Below are positions 37,423 to 47,221 of a stretch of 64,000 nucleotides of DNA, piece after piece (within the stretch, counting starts at the first letter, position 1; the number at the start of each line of letters is the position of its first letter). Origin of the DNA: CAWBRT01 sp963832365 (lineage in GTDB: Bacteria > Acidobacteriota > Terriglobia > Terriglobales > Acidobacteriaceae). The stretch is from NCBI GenBank assembly GCA_963832365.1, contig CAWHUL010000021.1:68945-132944 (forward strand), in the 5' to 3' direction. A program made the translations under genes and the position numbers. The notes beneath the pieces are model-generated. The model was not told the DNA's origin. It did no database searches and saw only the letters and a program-made list of their open reading frames with translations.

Positions 37423-39441
37423 TTGTATCTCCAGTTGCAACGCCGTCTCATCGAGCACGTCCGCGATTTTCTGCGCCGCAAGTACCAGGTCGAACTGCAA
37501 AACGTCGATCGTTTTGAACATTGTGGTCGAGCAGCCGCCCAAACTCGAAATGGGCGAGTATGCTCTGCCGCTCTGCTTTGAGCTGGCGAAGCGGCTGCGA
37601 AAGGCTCCCCGCAAGATCGCCGAAGAGATCGTCGCCGAGCTGAAGCCGCTGGAGGGTTTTAGCCGCTTCGAAGTTGCCGGAGGCGGCTACATCAATGCCC
37701 GAATCGACCGCGCGCAAGCGGCGCGCCAGGTTGTCGGCGGAGCGGAAGAGAGCGGAGCCGCCGCGGCATCCCGGCAAGGTACTGGTGGAGCATACGTCGA
37801 TCAACCCCAACAAGGCTGCGCATATCGGGCATCTGCGCAATGCCATCCTCGGCGATACTTTCGTTCGCCTGCTGCGCGCCGCCGGCCGCGAGGTCGACGT
37901 GCAGAACTACATCGACAACACCGGCGTGCAGGTTGCCGATGTGGTGGTGGGATTCACGCAGCTTGAGCACAAGCAAACCGCCGCCGAAGTCCGGCAGTTG
38001 ATCGACGAGTGCGGACCTCAGGGTCCAATCAGCATCGACTACTACTGCTGGAATCTTTATGCGCGGGTTTCGCAGTGGTACGGCGCTGGATAAGGGCAAC
38101 CTGAAGGCGCGCCTGGATACGCTTCACGCCATCGAGCAGGGCGGCAACGAGTTGGCCGAAATCGCGGAGCTGATCTCGACCGCCGTGCTGCGCCGCCACC
38201 TGGAAACGATGGAGCGCCTGGGCATTGAATATGACTTTCTGCCACGCGAAAGCGAAATTCTGCGCCTGCATTTCTGGGAGCGGGCCTTCGAGCAACTCAA
38301 GGAAAAGAAGGTTCTATATTTCGAGACAGAGGGCAAGAACAAAGGCTGTTGGGTGATGACCCGCCCCACGGCCCCGCAAGCGCAACAACCGGTGGCGGTG
38401 GAAGAAAAGAACGGCCCGGACGAAGATGCCAAGGTCATCGTGCGCTCCAATGGCACGGTCGGCTACGTCGGCAAAGACATTGCCTATCACCTGTGGAAGT
38501 TCGGCTTGCTCGGCCGCGACTTCGGTTATCGCAAGTTTTTCCGCTACCCGAACGGTCACGAGGTTTGGATTTCGGCCGAGAGTGGCGAGGCGGTACATCC
38601 GCACTTCGGCGACGTCTCGGAGATTTATAACGTGATCGACGCGCGCCAGTCTGACCCGCAGAACACGGTCATTGAGGCGTTGCGGCTGCTCGGCTACACC
38701 GACCAGGCCGAACACTACACGCATTTCTCCTACGAAATGGTTGCGCTCACCCCCCGCTGCGCCATGGAACTCGGCTACGAGGTAAGCGCAGAGGACCAGC
38801 AGCGAGCGTACATAGAGGTTTCGGGCCGCAAGGGTTTCGGAGTGAAAGCCGACGATCTCATGGACCGGCTGATCACGGCCGCCACCGGCGAGGTCGACAC
38901 TCGTCATCCCGAACTGACGGCCGAGGAGCGCGCCGCCATAGGCAGGCAGATCGCCATAGGCGCCTTGCGCTACTTCATGCTGAAGTTCACCAAGCAGTCG
39001 GTGATTGCCTTCGACTTCCGCGAGGCGCTGGCCTTCGAGGGCGAAACCGGACCGTACGCGCAGTATGCCATCGTGCGCGCCCGCAACATCTTCCGTAAAG
39101 GCGGCACCTCGTCCGGAGAGGTGCTTGCCAGCGCCGCCGATGCTGACTTTTCGCCGTATTTCGAGGGCGAGACCGGCACCGAAATCTGGCAGCTATGGCT
39201 GCTGGCGGGGCAGACTTCGAACGCCATCGACCAGTGCATTGCGACCACGGAACCGGCCTACCTCGCCCGGCATGCCTTCCAATTGGCGCAGCAGTTCAGC
39301 AACTTCTATCATCGGCACCACGTCCTCGCCGAGGCCGACGCCGGGCGCAAGCAGTTTCTGCTGGCCACCGCCGCCGTCGTCGAACGCGAATTGATCCGCG
39401 CCCTGGAAGTGATGGGGATCGAAGCGCCGGAAGTGATGTAG
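37423..39441 (+). pseudogene. argS: Arginine-tRNA ligase, three frameshifts
   Basis: All parts of a class I ArgRS are present in order over four frame segments: the N-terminal tRNA D-loop-binding domain (TTG 37423, with AAGGA 6 bases upstream; then VVEQPPKLEMGEYALP), the HIGH motif in SINPNKAAHIGHLRNA, the catalytic core with NYIDNTG, and the long third part from 38080 with VGYVGKDIAYHLWKFGLLG and the anticodon-binding domain ending at 39441. Each break is one extra base (near 37500-37515, 37740-37790 and 38075-38090). Three lesions in an essential gene argue for sequence error. Confidence 0.88.
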
Positions 39442-39497
39442 GTCCGAAGAAGTCTGCTTGGCAGATGTGGGATTCGAAGAACTGGATTGAAAAACTA

Positions 39498-39537
39498 CCC
39501 CACGTTAGCCCAACAGAGGGGCGGAACGTGGGGCACC
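39498..39537 (+). repeat. Dispersed palindrome, copy 9
   Basis: CCCCACGTTAGCCCAACAGA followed by GGGGCGGAACGTGGGGCACC, between the convergent argS and QueG-like genes. The most regular copy, preceded by GAAAAACTA. Confidence 0.75.
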
Positions 39538-40263
39538 TACGCCGAAGCCGGATGCTTCTTCTGTCCGTGTGGACAGGCGTAGACACAGAGGCCACAGACG
39601 CGCACTCCGATCGCCTTCTCGGCTTCACCCAGGCGTTCACTGCATTTGAAGACATCGAAGCGGGCACTGCGCGGCTCATCTTCGGCGAAGATGCGGCCGG
39701 TGAAAGCACCCACCGGGCAGGTGTCAACGCAGCTCGTGCATTTGCCGCAACGGCTCTCCATCGGCTGACCGGTCACAGCCAGTGGGGCGCTTCGTCAACA
39801 CGGTCGCCCAACGCACGCGCGGGCCAACCTCAGGTGTAATCAGCAGGCAACTTCGGCCAATCCATCCCAGTCCGGCAAGGTGAGCTGCCAGTTTATGCGG
39901 GAACGCGGACAACAGATTCTTGGTGTCCACGATCTGGGAAGCCGGAATGGGCAGCGCCCGGTGTCCGCTGTTCTGGAGGAGGCTTGAGGTCCTGGATGTG
40001 ATCGCATCGAGGCGGGCGTTTACGATGTCGTAGCCATGCTGCTTGAAGTTCAGCGCAACAATGCGGTCTTCGCGGCTGTGCGGGAGTTCGTCGATGATCG
40101 AGTCCATCACGCGAATGCCGACCGAGACCGCCAAGGGGTAAGCGGCGATCTTCTCTCCGCCCTGCTCGCGGATCATATCCCGTGCGGGAGAAAGATCCGC
40201 CACACCGACGAAATCGGCGCCTAGCTCGCGAATGAATCCATGCAAACGCTGATCGAGGGACAT
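39537..40263 (-). pseudogene. QueG-like iron-sulfur protein, frameshifted
   Basis: Related to epoxyqueuosine reductase: ADFVGVADLSPARD, HLAGLGWIGRSCLLITPEVGPRVRWATVLT, then in the next frame CGKCTSCVDTCPVGAF and CGLCVYACPHG, two 4Fe-4S clusters. One extra C in a CCCC run near 39790 splits the frame. About 240 residues after joining, shorter than true QueG, so it may be a QueG paralogue of unknown role. Upstream divergent from the MerR gene. Confidence 0.75.
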
Positions 40264-40356
40264 TCGAACTCCTTTTCGTAAAACTAACCCACGATCAGCT
40301 TGACGACAAGCGAGTAGTAACTTGGATCGTATTCTTCGAAATTCCGAAGATTTCTC

Positions 40357-40399
40357 TTGACCTGTCTAAAGCTATAGGGTTCAAAGTAGGTATCCTCCG
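40357..40399 (+). promoter_or_regulatory. Candidate MerR-type promoter/operator
   Basis: TTGACC (40357-40362) is followed by the imperfect dyad ACCTGTCTAAAGCTATAGGGT and then the MerR gene start at 40400. MerR regulators bind dyads between -35 and -10 boxes; a clear -10 box is not visible, so this is only a candidate. Confidence 0.3.
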
Positions 40400-40924
40400 A
40401 TGGTTACTGTCTCTAAACTCGCCCGGAGCTGCGGCTTGAGCCGAAGCACAATCCTGTACTACGAATCAATCGGGTTGCTCCGGCCCGCGTTGCGTTCCAC
40501 GAGCAACTATCGCAACTACTCCGAGCAGGAGCTAAGCAGGCTGCGGCAGATTTGCGCGTATCGTGACGCGGGATTGAAGCTGGCCGATATTCTGGTGTTA
40601 TTGGACGAGCGGTCCAACCAGGCCGCCGGGGTGCTGAAGCGACGGCTGCTTGAGCTGGACGAAGAGATAGAAGCCCTTCGCGAGCATCAGAAGTCGATTC
40701 TGCGGCTATTGCGAGCCGACGAATCGACATGGAGGATAGAAGCAATGACAAAAGAGAAGTGGGTCTCGATCATGCAGGCCGCCGGGTTCAGCGAGGAAGA
40801 TATGCTCCGGTGGCACCATCAGTTTGAACAGAAAGCCCCGGCGGAGCATCAGGAATTCCTGGAATTTCTGCACATCCCCGCCGCGGAAATCGGCTCAATA
40901 CGCCAGCGGAGCGGCAAAAAATAG
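40400..40924 (+). CDS. MerR-family transcriptional regulator
   Basis: 174 residues. The N-terminal winged helix is VSKLARSCGLSRSTILYYESIGLLRP, followed by the second-wing block YRNYSEQELSRLRQICAYRDAGLKLADI and a long dimerisation helix (about 72-108). The C-terminal part (EKWVSIMQAAGFSEEDMLRWHHQFEQKAPAEHQEFLEFL) resembles the effector tail of TipA-like members. No conserved Cys for metal binding is present, so an organic ligand is likely. Confidence 0.88.
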   Translation: MVTVSKLARSCGLSRSTILYYESIGLLRPALRSTSNYRNYSEQELSRLRQICAYRDAGLKLADILVLLDERSNQAAGVLKRRLLELDEEIEALREHQKSILRLLRADESTWRIEAMTKEKWVSIMQAAGFSEEDMLRWHHQFEQKAPAEHQEFLEFLHIPAAEIGSIRQRSGKK

Positions 40925-40959
40925 ACCGGGTCGCCGGCAGTTCTCGATGATAAATTGAT

Positions 40960-40992
40960 GGTGCCCCACATCTTCTTAGCAGATGTGGGATT
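40960..40992 (-). repeat. Dispersed palindrome, copy 10 (short)
   Basis: GGTGCCCCACATCTTCTTAG and CAGATGTGGGATT; arms CCCACATCT/AGATGTGGG pair perfectly. Short-looped member in inverted orientation. Confidence 0.6.
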
Positions 40993-41062
40993 AAGACCTG
41001 GATTCGGGAACCCAGGTTTGCTACAGCGGCAAACAGGGGCACCAGGCGTAACAATTTCGAAG

Positions 41063-41146
41063 TGTCATTCTGAGCGAGCATAGCGAGCGAAGAATCTATG
41101 TATTCGATTCGTAATGCATAGATCCTTCGCTGCGCTCAGGATGGCA
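41063..41146. repeat. 84-base imperfect palindrome of the TCATTCTGAGCG type
   Basis: Left arm TGTCATTCTGAGCG ... AGCGAAGAATCTATG (41063-41100) and right arm CATAGATCCTTCGCTGCGCTC ... GGATGGCA (41117-41146) fold into a long hairpin. I have met this sequence type in intergenic regions of several soil-bacterial genomes; its function is unknown to me. Confidence 0.65.
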
Positions 41147-41221
41147 CCTTGGAAAACCGTTTTTCAACAGCCTGTGAAGCCGCGCCATTTCAAAGCCAAG
41201 ATTTGAAACACTTCTCGTCTA

Positions 41222-42742
41222 TTATTTTCCATTTCCAGCGGCGAACTGCTTTGCCAGCTCGATGATCGAGCGCACGGCGATGCCGCTGGGGCCTTTGGCA
41301 ATCCACGATTTACTGTCCTCGATCCAGGCGGTGCCGGCGATGTCGAGGTGAATCCAGGGAGTATCTTCCACGAATTCCTTGAGGAACATGGCGGCCGAAA
41401 CCGCGCCGCCCCAGCGTCCGCCGGTGTTTTTGATGTCGGCGATGTCGGACTTGATTAGCTCCTGGTACTCGGCATCGACCGGCAAGCGCCACATCTTTTC
41501 GCCGGAGAGTTTGATGGCCTGGGCGAACTGATCGAAGAACTTTTCGTCATTGCAAAAGATGCCGGCGTTGACGTAGCCCAGGGCGACGACGCAGGCACCG
41601 GTGAGCGTGGCTGCATCGAGCAGGTGGGTAGCGCCCAGTTGGCGCGCGTAGTGCAGGCCATCGGCAAGCACAAGGCGTCCTTCGGCATCGGTGTTGATGA
41701 TCTCGATCGACTTGCCGCTCATGGCGAACTGCACGTCGCCGGGCTTTTGCGCCTTGCCGCTGGGCATGTTCTCGGAGGCGCAGACGATGCCTATGACGCG
41801 CACGTTGGGTTTGAGCAGGGCAATGGCGCGCATGGCACCGATCATGGCGGCGCCGCCAGCCATGTCGTACTTCATTTTTTCCATGCCATCGGCCGGCTTG
41901 ATGCTGATGCCGCCGGTATCGAAGGTAATGCCCTTGCCGACGAGGCCGAGCACGGGGGCCGCCGGCGCGCCCTTCGGTTCGTAACGCATGACGATGAGCC
42001 GGGGCTCCTCGTCGGAGCCCTGGGCCACGCTCCAGAACGCGCCCATCTTCAGTTCTTTGATCTTGTCGGGACCGTAGACTTCGCAGGGTAGTCCGACTTC
42101 TTCACACATCTTTTTGGCGCGGTCGGCTAGGATGGTGGGCGTCATGCGGTTGCCGGGTTCGTTCACCAGGTCGCGGGTAAAGTTCTGGGACTCGGCGACA
42201 ATGCGCCCTTCTTCGACGGCGCGCTCCAGCGGGGGGAGATTAGTCCCGCCGCCCAGCAGAATCGTGAACTCCTGCACCTTCTGATCTTTGCGGTCGCTAC
42301 GGTAATAGTCAGGATCGAAGTCAGCGACGTAGGCGCCTTCCACCATGCGTCGCTTGACCGGTTCGGGGATCGCGGCCTCGGCGCTCCCCTGGTCAGGGGC
42401 CAGGAGGGCGAAACTCTTGATGTTCTTGCCTTTAAGGAAGCGTACAGCGGTTCCGGCGAGCTTGCGCATCTCAGATGTGGCAAAGTTTTTGGCCTTGCCG
42501 CCGCCAACGAACAGGATGCGCTTTGCCTTGAGCCCTTGCGGCCTGTGGAGCAGCAGGGTCTCGGATGTCTTGCCGGTGATTTCCTTGGAGGAGATCAAAT
42601 CCAGCGCTATCTGGCGGATGGCGCTGTCGCTGGTTTGCAGCTCCGGTTGTGAATTCTGCTTGTCGCCGTGGTCAAGAACGCCGACGATGAGACACTCGGT
42701 TTCCAGTTGGGAGGGAGACTGCGTGGAAAGAATGGTCTTCAT
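41222..42742 (-). CDS. pepA: Leucyl aminopeptidase (M17)
   Basis: 506 residues, a two-metal cytosolic exopeptidase of the M17 family that removes N-terminal residues. The metal/catalytic blocks VGKGITFDTGGISIKP and the M17 signature NTDAEGRLVLADGL are intact; the C-terminus WIHLDIAGTAW is typical. Single gene, ATG start. Confidence 0.95.
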   Translation of the reverse strand: MKTILSTQSPSQLETECLIVGVLDHGDKQNSQPELQTSDSAIRQIALDLISSKEITGKTSETLLLHRPQGLKAKRILFVGGGKAKNFATSEMRKLAGTAVRFLKGKNIKSFALLAPDQGSAEAAIPEPVKRRMVEGAYVADFDPDYYRSDRKDQKVQEFTILLGGGTNLPPLERAVEEGRIVAESQNFTRDLVNEPGNRMTPTILADRAKKMCEEVGLPCEVYGPDKIKELKMGAFWSVAQGSDEEPRLIVMRYEPKGAPAAPVLGLVGKGITFDTGGISIKPADGMEKMKYDMAGGAAMIGAMRAIALLKPNVRVIGIVCASENMPSGKAQKPGDVQFAMSGKSIEIINTDAEGRLVLADGLHYARQLGATHLLDAATLTGACVVALGYVNAGIFCNDEKFFDQFAQAIKLSGEKMWRLPVDAEYQELIKSDIADIKNTGGRWGGAVSAAMFLKEFVEDTPWIHLDIAGTAWIEDSKSWIAKGPSGIAVRSIIELAKQFAAGNGK

Positions 42743-42803
42743 TGCTTCCTTGTTGCTTCCTTTCTTTCAAACATTTCCGGCGGAGCCTTGCGTGAATCCG
42801 AGT

Positions 42804-43331
42804 TTAGCTTTTTCTGCTGCGGGCTACCGCCTCGCGCGCTTCGCGATCGGCATCGCGGCGGCGTTCGGTTTCGCGCTTATCCCAGAGTTGTTTGCCGCGC
42901 GCGACCGCGATTTCAACTTTAACGCGCCCGTTCTTGAGATACATGCGCGTTGGAATCAGGGTCAGGCCTTTTTGCAGGGCTTTGCTTGAGAGTTTCAAAA
43001 TTTCGTTCTTATGGGCCAGCAACTTTCTGCTACGCAGGGGTTCGTGGTTGGAGATGTTTCCGTGAGCGTAGGGACCAATATGCGCATTAATCAGGAACAA
43101 CTCTTCATCTTTCACGAGAGCATAGGCGTCTTTCAGGTTGGCCTGACCCGCGCGCACCGACTTCACTTCGGTTCCTTGCAGCACGATGCCGGTTTCAAGG
43201 CGATCTTCCAGAAAGTAGTTGTGCCACGCGGCCCGGTTGCTGGTGGCATCGCGTTCGCCTGCGGCAACGGGGTCGCGACGGACGTTCTTGGGCTTCTCCG
43301 GCCGGGTTTGGTGTGGGGAATGACGGGCCAT
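42804..43331 (-). CDS. smpB: SsrA-binding protein SmpB
   Basis: 175 residues from the ATG at 43331. Binds tmRNA for ribosome rescue. Core motifs: NRAAWHNYFLEDRLETGIVLQGTEVKSVRAGQANLKDAY, PYAHGNISNHEPLRSRKLLAHK and the basic C-terminal tail (KLWDKRETERRRDAD type). The long open frame up to 43619 is not coding; a start at 43355 is possible. Divergent from the secretin gene. Confidence 0.93.
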   Translation of the reverse strand: MARHSPHQTRPEKPKNVRRDPVAAGERDATSNRAAWHNYFLEDRLETGIVLQGTEVKSVRAGQANLKDAYALVKDEELFLINAHIGPYAHGNISNHEPLRSRKLLAHKNEILKLSSKALQKGLTLIPTRMYLKNGRVKVEIAVARGKQLWDKRETERRRDADREAREAVARSRKS

Positions 43332-43525
43332 TATCCAGTGCCGTTTCAAGATCATACGCAGCCGCTCGCAAAGCGCGCGACACGAGGGCCGAAGTTCGTA
43401 TGCTAGCACAGACGAAGAACTTAACCGTGAGCTGCTATAATTTGTATGTTCCAGAAGTCGTGGCCTGTCTGCGACCGGGCAGGCCGTTCTGAAGACCGCA
43501 CGACGCGAGCAAGCTAAGGAGTGGG

Positions 43526-46066
43526 ATGAGACGCCTGAAGCGCGTTGGGATGGTTTTGCTGCTCGCCATCCTGACAGCAGTGCCCGCCGCCACAAAGGAA
43601 AAAGACAAAGCCAAATCACTGTTTCTAAAAGGGCAGGACTCAGAGGTCCGCCAGAATTTCGAAGCAGCTTACAACTTTTATAAGCAAGCCTACGAGCTCA
43701 AGCCCAAGGAAATAAGCTATCGTCTCGCCTACCAGCGTACGAAGTTCCTGGCGGCGGCGGCCCATGTGCATCGGGGCCAGTTGTTCCGCGATGAAGGCAA
43801 GCTTGAAGATGCCCTGGCCGAGTTCCAGGTGGCCAGAATGATAGATGCCGCCGATCCCATTGTCGACCAGGAGATCCGGCGAACCCAGGCTTTGATAGAG
43901 AAACGAAGCCGGGAGCCCGGCAAGCCCCCGCCGGCGCCCGCGAACATGAGCCCTATGGCGGCGCAAGCTGCCGGTCCGGTCGAGCTGGCGCCAATCTCCA
44001 ACCTGCCGATCACTCTGAAACTGAGCGAGGACGCCAAGGTAATTTATGAAACCATAGGCAAACTGGCGGGCATCAACGTGTTGTTTGATCCCGATTACAC
44101 CTCGCGACGAATACGGATCGAACTGAATAACGTCACTCTTTACGAGGCGTTGCAAATTGTAGCTCTGCAGTCGAAGACTTTCTGGCGGGCGGTGACGCCG
44201 AATACCATCTTTATCGCTGCTGACACAAAGAACAAACGCACCGAGATCGAGCAGCAGGTCATTCGCACTTTCTATCTTTCCAACTGGAGTACCCCCACCG
44301 ACATCCAGGATGCAACCAACACGCTGCGTACCCTGCTGGAGCTGCCGCGCGTGCAGCAGTTGCAGAGTTCCGGCGCGATTGTCGTACGCGGTACGCCATC
44401 CCAGATCGCGTTGGCGGAAAGGATTCTGAACGACATCGACAAGGCGAAGTCGGAAGTCGTGGTCGAAGTGGCGATCATGAACGTATCCCGGGACAAGCTG
44501 CGCCAGCTTGGCATTCAGATGCCGTTCAGCACCACCGCAAATCCCACGATTACTTTGCAGAGTACCAATCCAACGAGTTCCTCAAGCACCAGCGTCACCA
44601 CAGGTTCGGGCAACACGGCCACCGGCACGACGACTGGCACGAGTGGCAGCGGGCTGACTCTCAACGACCTGGCAAATCTTAACGCGCGCAATTTCGCCAT
44701 CAGCATTCCTTCTACCAGCGTGCAATTTCTGCTGAACGACAGCAAGACAAAGGTCATCCAGCAGCCGCAAATCCGCGCCGTGGATGGCCAGAAGGCAACG
44801 CTCAAGATTGGCCAGCGCGTGCCGGTGGCGACCGGATCGTTTCAGCCCGGCATCGGTGGAGTCGGTGTCAATCCGCTGGTCAATACGCAGTTCAATTACA
44901 TCGATGTCGGCGTCAACGTCGACATGACCCCGCATATTCATGCCAACCGCGAAGTGAGCATGAAGATTCTGTTCGAGATTTCCTCGGTAGTGAGTTTCCA
45001 GAACATCGGCGGCATCAATCAGCCGGTGATCGGACAGGACCGCATCGAGCACGAGATCCGGCTGCGCGAGGGCGAGGTGAACCTGATCGGCGGGTTGATA
45101 GAAGATTCAAGGACCAGTGCTATGAGCGGACTTCCGTGGCTCTCGCAGATTCCCGTCCTTAAGTATTTCTTTGGCCAGAGCCAGACTGAACGCATCCAGA
45201 ACGAAATCCTTTTCGTGCTGACGCCGCACATCGTCCGCTCGCTCGAGGTGACGGAATTCAATACGCGGTCCGTCAACATAGGAACAGCGAACGCGATTGA
45301 GATTCAGCGCATCCAGCCGGTAGCGGTGTCGGCCTCCACTCCCATGCATCCCGCGTCTGGAACCGCGCAGCCCGCATCCGCCCCTGCCCCTGGAACGGCG
45401 CAACCCGCACCCGCGCAGCCCGCACTCGCGCAACCTGCGCCTGGAATGGCGCAGCCTGCTCCACGAAGCGGGTCGACACCTCCGGTTGGCGGCAGCGTGC
45501 CAGTCCAGTCTCCGTCGGGCAATGTGCAGACGCCGGTGGGCGGTGTGCGGCCTCAAGCGGCAGCTCCCGCTCCGGCACAACAGGCTCTTGCCGCCTCTCC
45601 CCCAAAGGCCGGCATGCCCTCCGCCGCGCAAAGGATGGGACAGATGGGAGCGGGACCGGTGATCAGCTTTGAGCCGGCAACGATCAACCAAAAGGTCGGA
45701 AGCACCTTTGCCATCAATGTGATGCTCAGCGGCGCCCAGAACATCTCATCGGTCCCGGTGCAGGTGATTTATGACTCGAGCATGCTGCAACTGGTCAACG
45801 TCTCCAACGGTGATTTACTGAGCAAGGATGGCCAAGCCGTGGCGCTGGTTCACCGGGAGGACACGAAGGCCGGCACGATCCAGATGACGGCTTCGCGTCC
45901 ACCATCCACCCCCGGTGTCTCGGGGAATGGGAGTGTTTTCACCCTGACCTTCCTGGCCGTGAAATCCGGGCAGGCGACATTGAGTATCAATCGGGCGGTG
46001 CTGCGCGACGCCGCCATGCAATCGCAAAACGCCGCCGGATCGCAGGCAATTATCAGCATTCAATGA
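43526..46066 (+). CDS. Secretin with N-terminal TPR region and C-terminal cohesin domain
   Basis: 846 residues. An N-terminal hydrophobic signal (about 1-22) is followed by a TPR/tetratricopeptide-like part (about 30-135), secretin N-domains (about 160-310), a Ser/Thr/Gly-rich loop, and the outer-membrane secretin core (about 390-590; VPVATGSFQPG, FLLNDSKTKVIQQPQIRAVDG, EVNLIGGLIEDS). A Pro/Ala/Gln-rich linker (about 605-680, DNA 45340-45600) leads to a cohesin domain (about 708-846; FEPATINQKVGSTFAINVMLSG). GCTAAGGAG precedes the ATG. Secretins form the outer-membrane channel of type II secretion or type IV pili; the fused cohesin may dock surface proteins. Two pseudopilin genes follow. Confidence 0.9.
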   Translation: MRRLKRVGMVLLLAILTAVPAATKEKDKAKSLFLKGQDSEVRQNFEAAYNFYKQAYELKPKEISYRLAYQRTKFLAAAAHVHRGQLFRDEGKLEDALAEFQVARMIDAADPIVDQEIRRTQALIEKRSREPGKPPPAPANMSPMAAQAAGPVELAPISNLPITLKLSEDAKVIYETIGKLAGINVLFDPDYTSRRIRIELNNVTLYEALQIVALQSKTFWRAVTPNTIFIAADTKNKRTEIEQQVIRTFYLSNWSTPTDIQDATNTLRTLLELPRVQQLQSSGAIVVRGTPSQIALAERILNDIDKAKSEVVVEVAIMNVSRDKLRQLGIQMPFSTTANPTITLQSTNPTSSSSTSVTTGSGNTATGTTTGTSGSGLTLNDLANLNARNFAISIPSTSVQFLLNDSKTKVIQQPQIRAVDGQKATLKIGQRVPVATGSFQPGIGGVGVNPLVNTQFNYIDVGVNVDMTPHIHANREVSMKILFEISSVVSFQNIGGINQPVIGQDRIEHEIRLREGEVNLIGGLIEDSRTSAMSGLPWLSQIPVLKYFFGQSQTERIQNEILFVLTPHIVRSLEVTEFNTRSVNIGTANAIEIQRIQPVAVSASTPMHPASGTAQPASAPAPGTAQPAPAQPALAQPAPGMAQPAPRSGSTPPVGGSVPVQSPSGNVQTPVGGVRPQAAAPAPAQQALAASPPKAGMPSAAQRMGQMGAGPVISFEPATINQKVGSTFAINVMLSGAQNISSVPVQVIYDSSMLQLVNVSNGDLLSKDGQAVALVHREDTKAGTIQMTASRPPSTPGVSGNGSVFTLTFLAVKSGQATLSINRAVLRDAAMQSQNAAGSQAIISIQ

Positions 46067-46140
46067 GAGGCTGGGTGGAGCCCTATTCGCCGTGAAGCAG
46101 AGCAGGAAGCCGAATTGATGAACCGCTACAATAGGGAGCT

Positions 46141-46608
46141 GTGAGTATTTGCCGAAAATCCGGTAGCAGGGTTCGCGGTGTCACGCTCGTAGAGTTGATC
46201 GTTGCGATTGCTCTCATCTCTCTGCTGGCCGGGGCTGCAATTCCCGTGGTTCGCACGGCCATCAAGCGCGAGCGGGAGCGTGAGTTGCGAACGCGCCTGT
46301 GGGAGATGCGCGACGCCATCGATCGTTATAAGGACGCCGCCGACCGTGGCGCTTTTCAGATCAAGCTGGACAGCCAGGGTTATCCGCCTGACCTGGAGAC
46401 ACTGACCAAGGGCGTGGACGTGAAGGGGAAGAAGATACGCTTCCTGCGTCGTATCCCCGTCGATCCGATGACGAAAACCACCGACTGGGGTTTGCGGTCG
46501 ATGCAGGACAGTCCGGAATCGACCTCGTGGGGTGGACAAAGCGTCTTCGATGTTTATTCGAAGTCAACCGACACCGCTCTTGACGGTACTAAGTACCAGG
46601 ATTGGTGA
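46141..46608 (+). CDS. Type II secretion/type IV pilus-like pseudopilin
   Basis: 155 residues from a GTG. The prepilin peptidase site is RG|VTLVELIVAIALISLLAG (cleavage after Gly 13), followed by a long helix and a globular GspG-like part that ends with KYQDW. Basic pre-sequence. It belongs with the upstream secretin and the next pseudopilin and overlaps the latter (TGATG). Confidence 0.88.
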   Translation: MSICRKSGSRVRGVTLVELIVAIALISLLAGAAIPVVRTAIKRERERELRTRLWEMRDAIDRYKDAADRGAFQIKLDSQGYPPDLETLTKGVDVKGKKIRFLRRIPVDPMTKTTDWGLRSMQDSPESTSWGGQSVFDVYSKSTDTALDGTKYQDW

Positions 46609-47114
46609 TGATCTTCAGGCGTAAATCCGGAAACGTGTCCGGCTGCGATTCCGCACCGTTGAAGCATGCAGAGCCGTGTATGCTCCAACCCGCGCAGCCA
46701 TGGCGCGTTCCAATTCCCCTGCGTTGCCGCAAGAAGCTGGGGTTCACTCTCATCGAATTGATGATCGTGATCTCCATCATGATTATCCTGATGGGGATCG
46801 CCGTGCCGCTCTATCAGCAATCGTTGATTCGCGCCCGTGAATCCGTGCTGCGGGAAGACCTTTACACGCTGCGCAATGCCATCGACCAGTACACGCTGGA
46901 TAAGCAGAAGGCGCCGCAGACGCTGGCGGATCTCACACAGGCCGGTTACATCAAATCGCTCCCCAGGGATCCTTTCACCAACTCACGCGATACCTGGACG
47001 ACCGAGATGGAAGACTCCATGCGCAGCCTCGACCAGACGCAGCCCGGGATAGCCGATGTGCACAGCGGCTCGGACAGGACCAGCGGCGACGGCACTGCCT
47101 ACAATACCTGGTGA
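46608..47114 (+). CDS. GspG-like pseudopilin
   Basis: 168 residues. The leader is long (about 39 residues, basic) before LGFTLIELMIVISIMIILMGIAVPLYQQ, the prepilin helix. The globular part (LREDLYTLRNAIDQYTLDKQKAPQTL, GYIKSLPRDPFTNSRD) is the GspG major-pseudopilin pattern. The ATG at 46608 shares a base with the upstream stop. An unusually long pre-sequence makes a later start possible. Confidence 0.88.
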   Translation: MIFRRKSGNVSGCDSAPLKHAEPCMLQPAQPWRVPIPLRCRKKLGFTLIELMIVISIMIILMGIAVPLYQQSLIRARESVLREDLYTLRNAIDQYTLDKQKAPQTLADLTQAGYIKSLPRDPFTNSRDTWTTEMEDSMRSLDQTQPGIADVHSGSDRTSGDGTAYNTW

Positions 47115-47221
47115 CGTTCTGTTACCCCGACACGCGCAACTGCCGCGCGGCGTTCGCACCACCGCATTTGCCTTTGCTGACTCTGCAGAATTAATATTCT
47201 TTCCGCCGACAGAGGCGATAT

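Larger units (their letters stand above)
40925..41221. other. 297-base stretch holding two palindromes, no gene
   Basis: Contains a dispersed-family palindrome (40960-40992) and a longer imperfect palindrome (41063-41146). No supported open frame. Confidence 0.55.
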
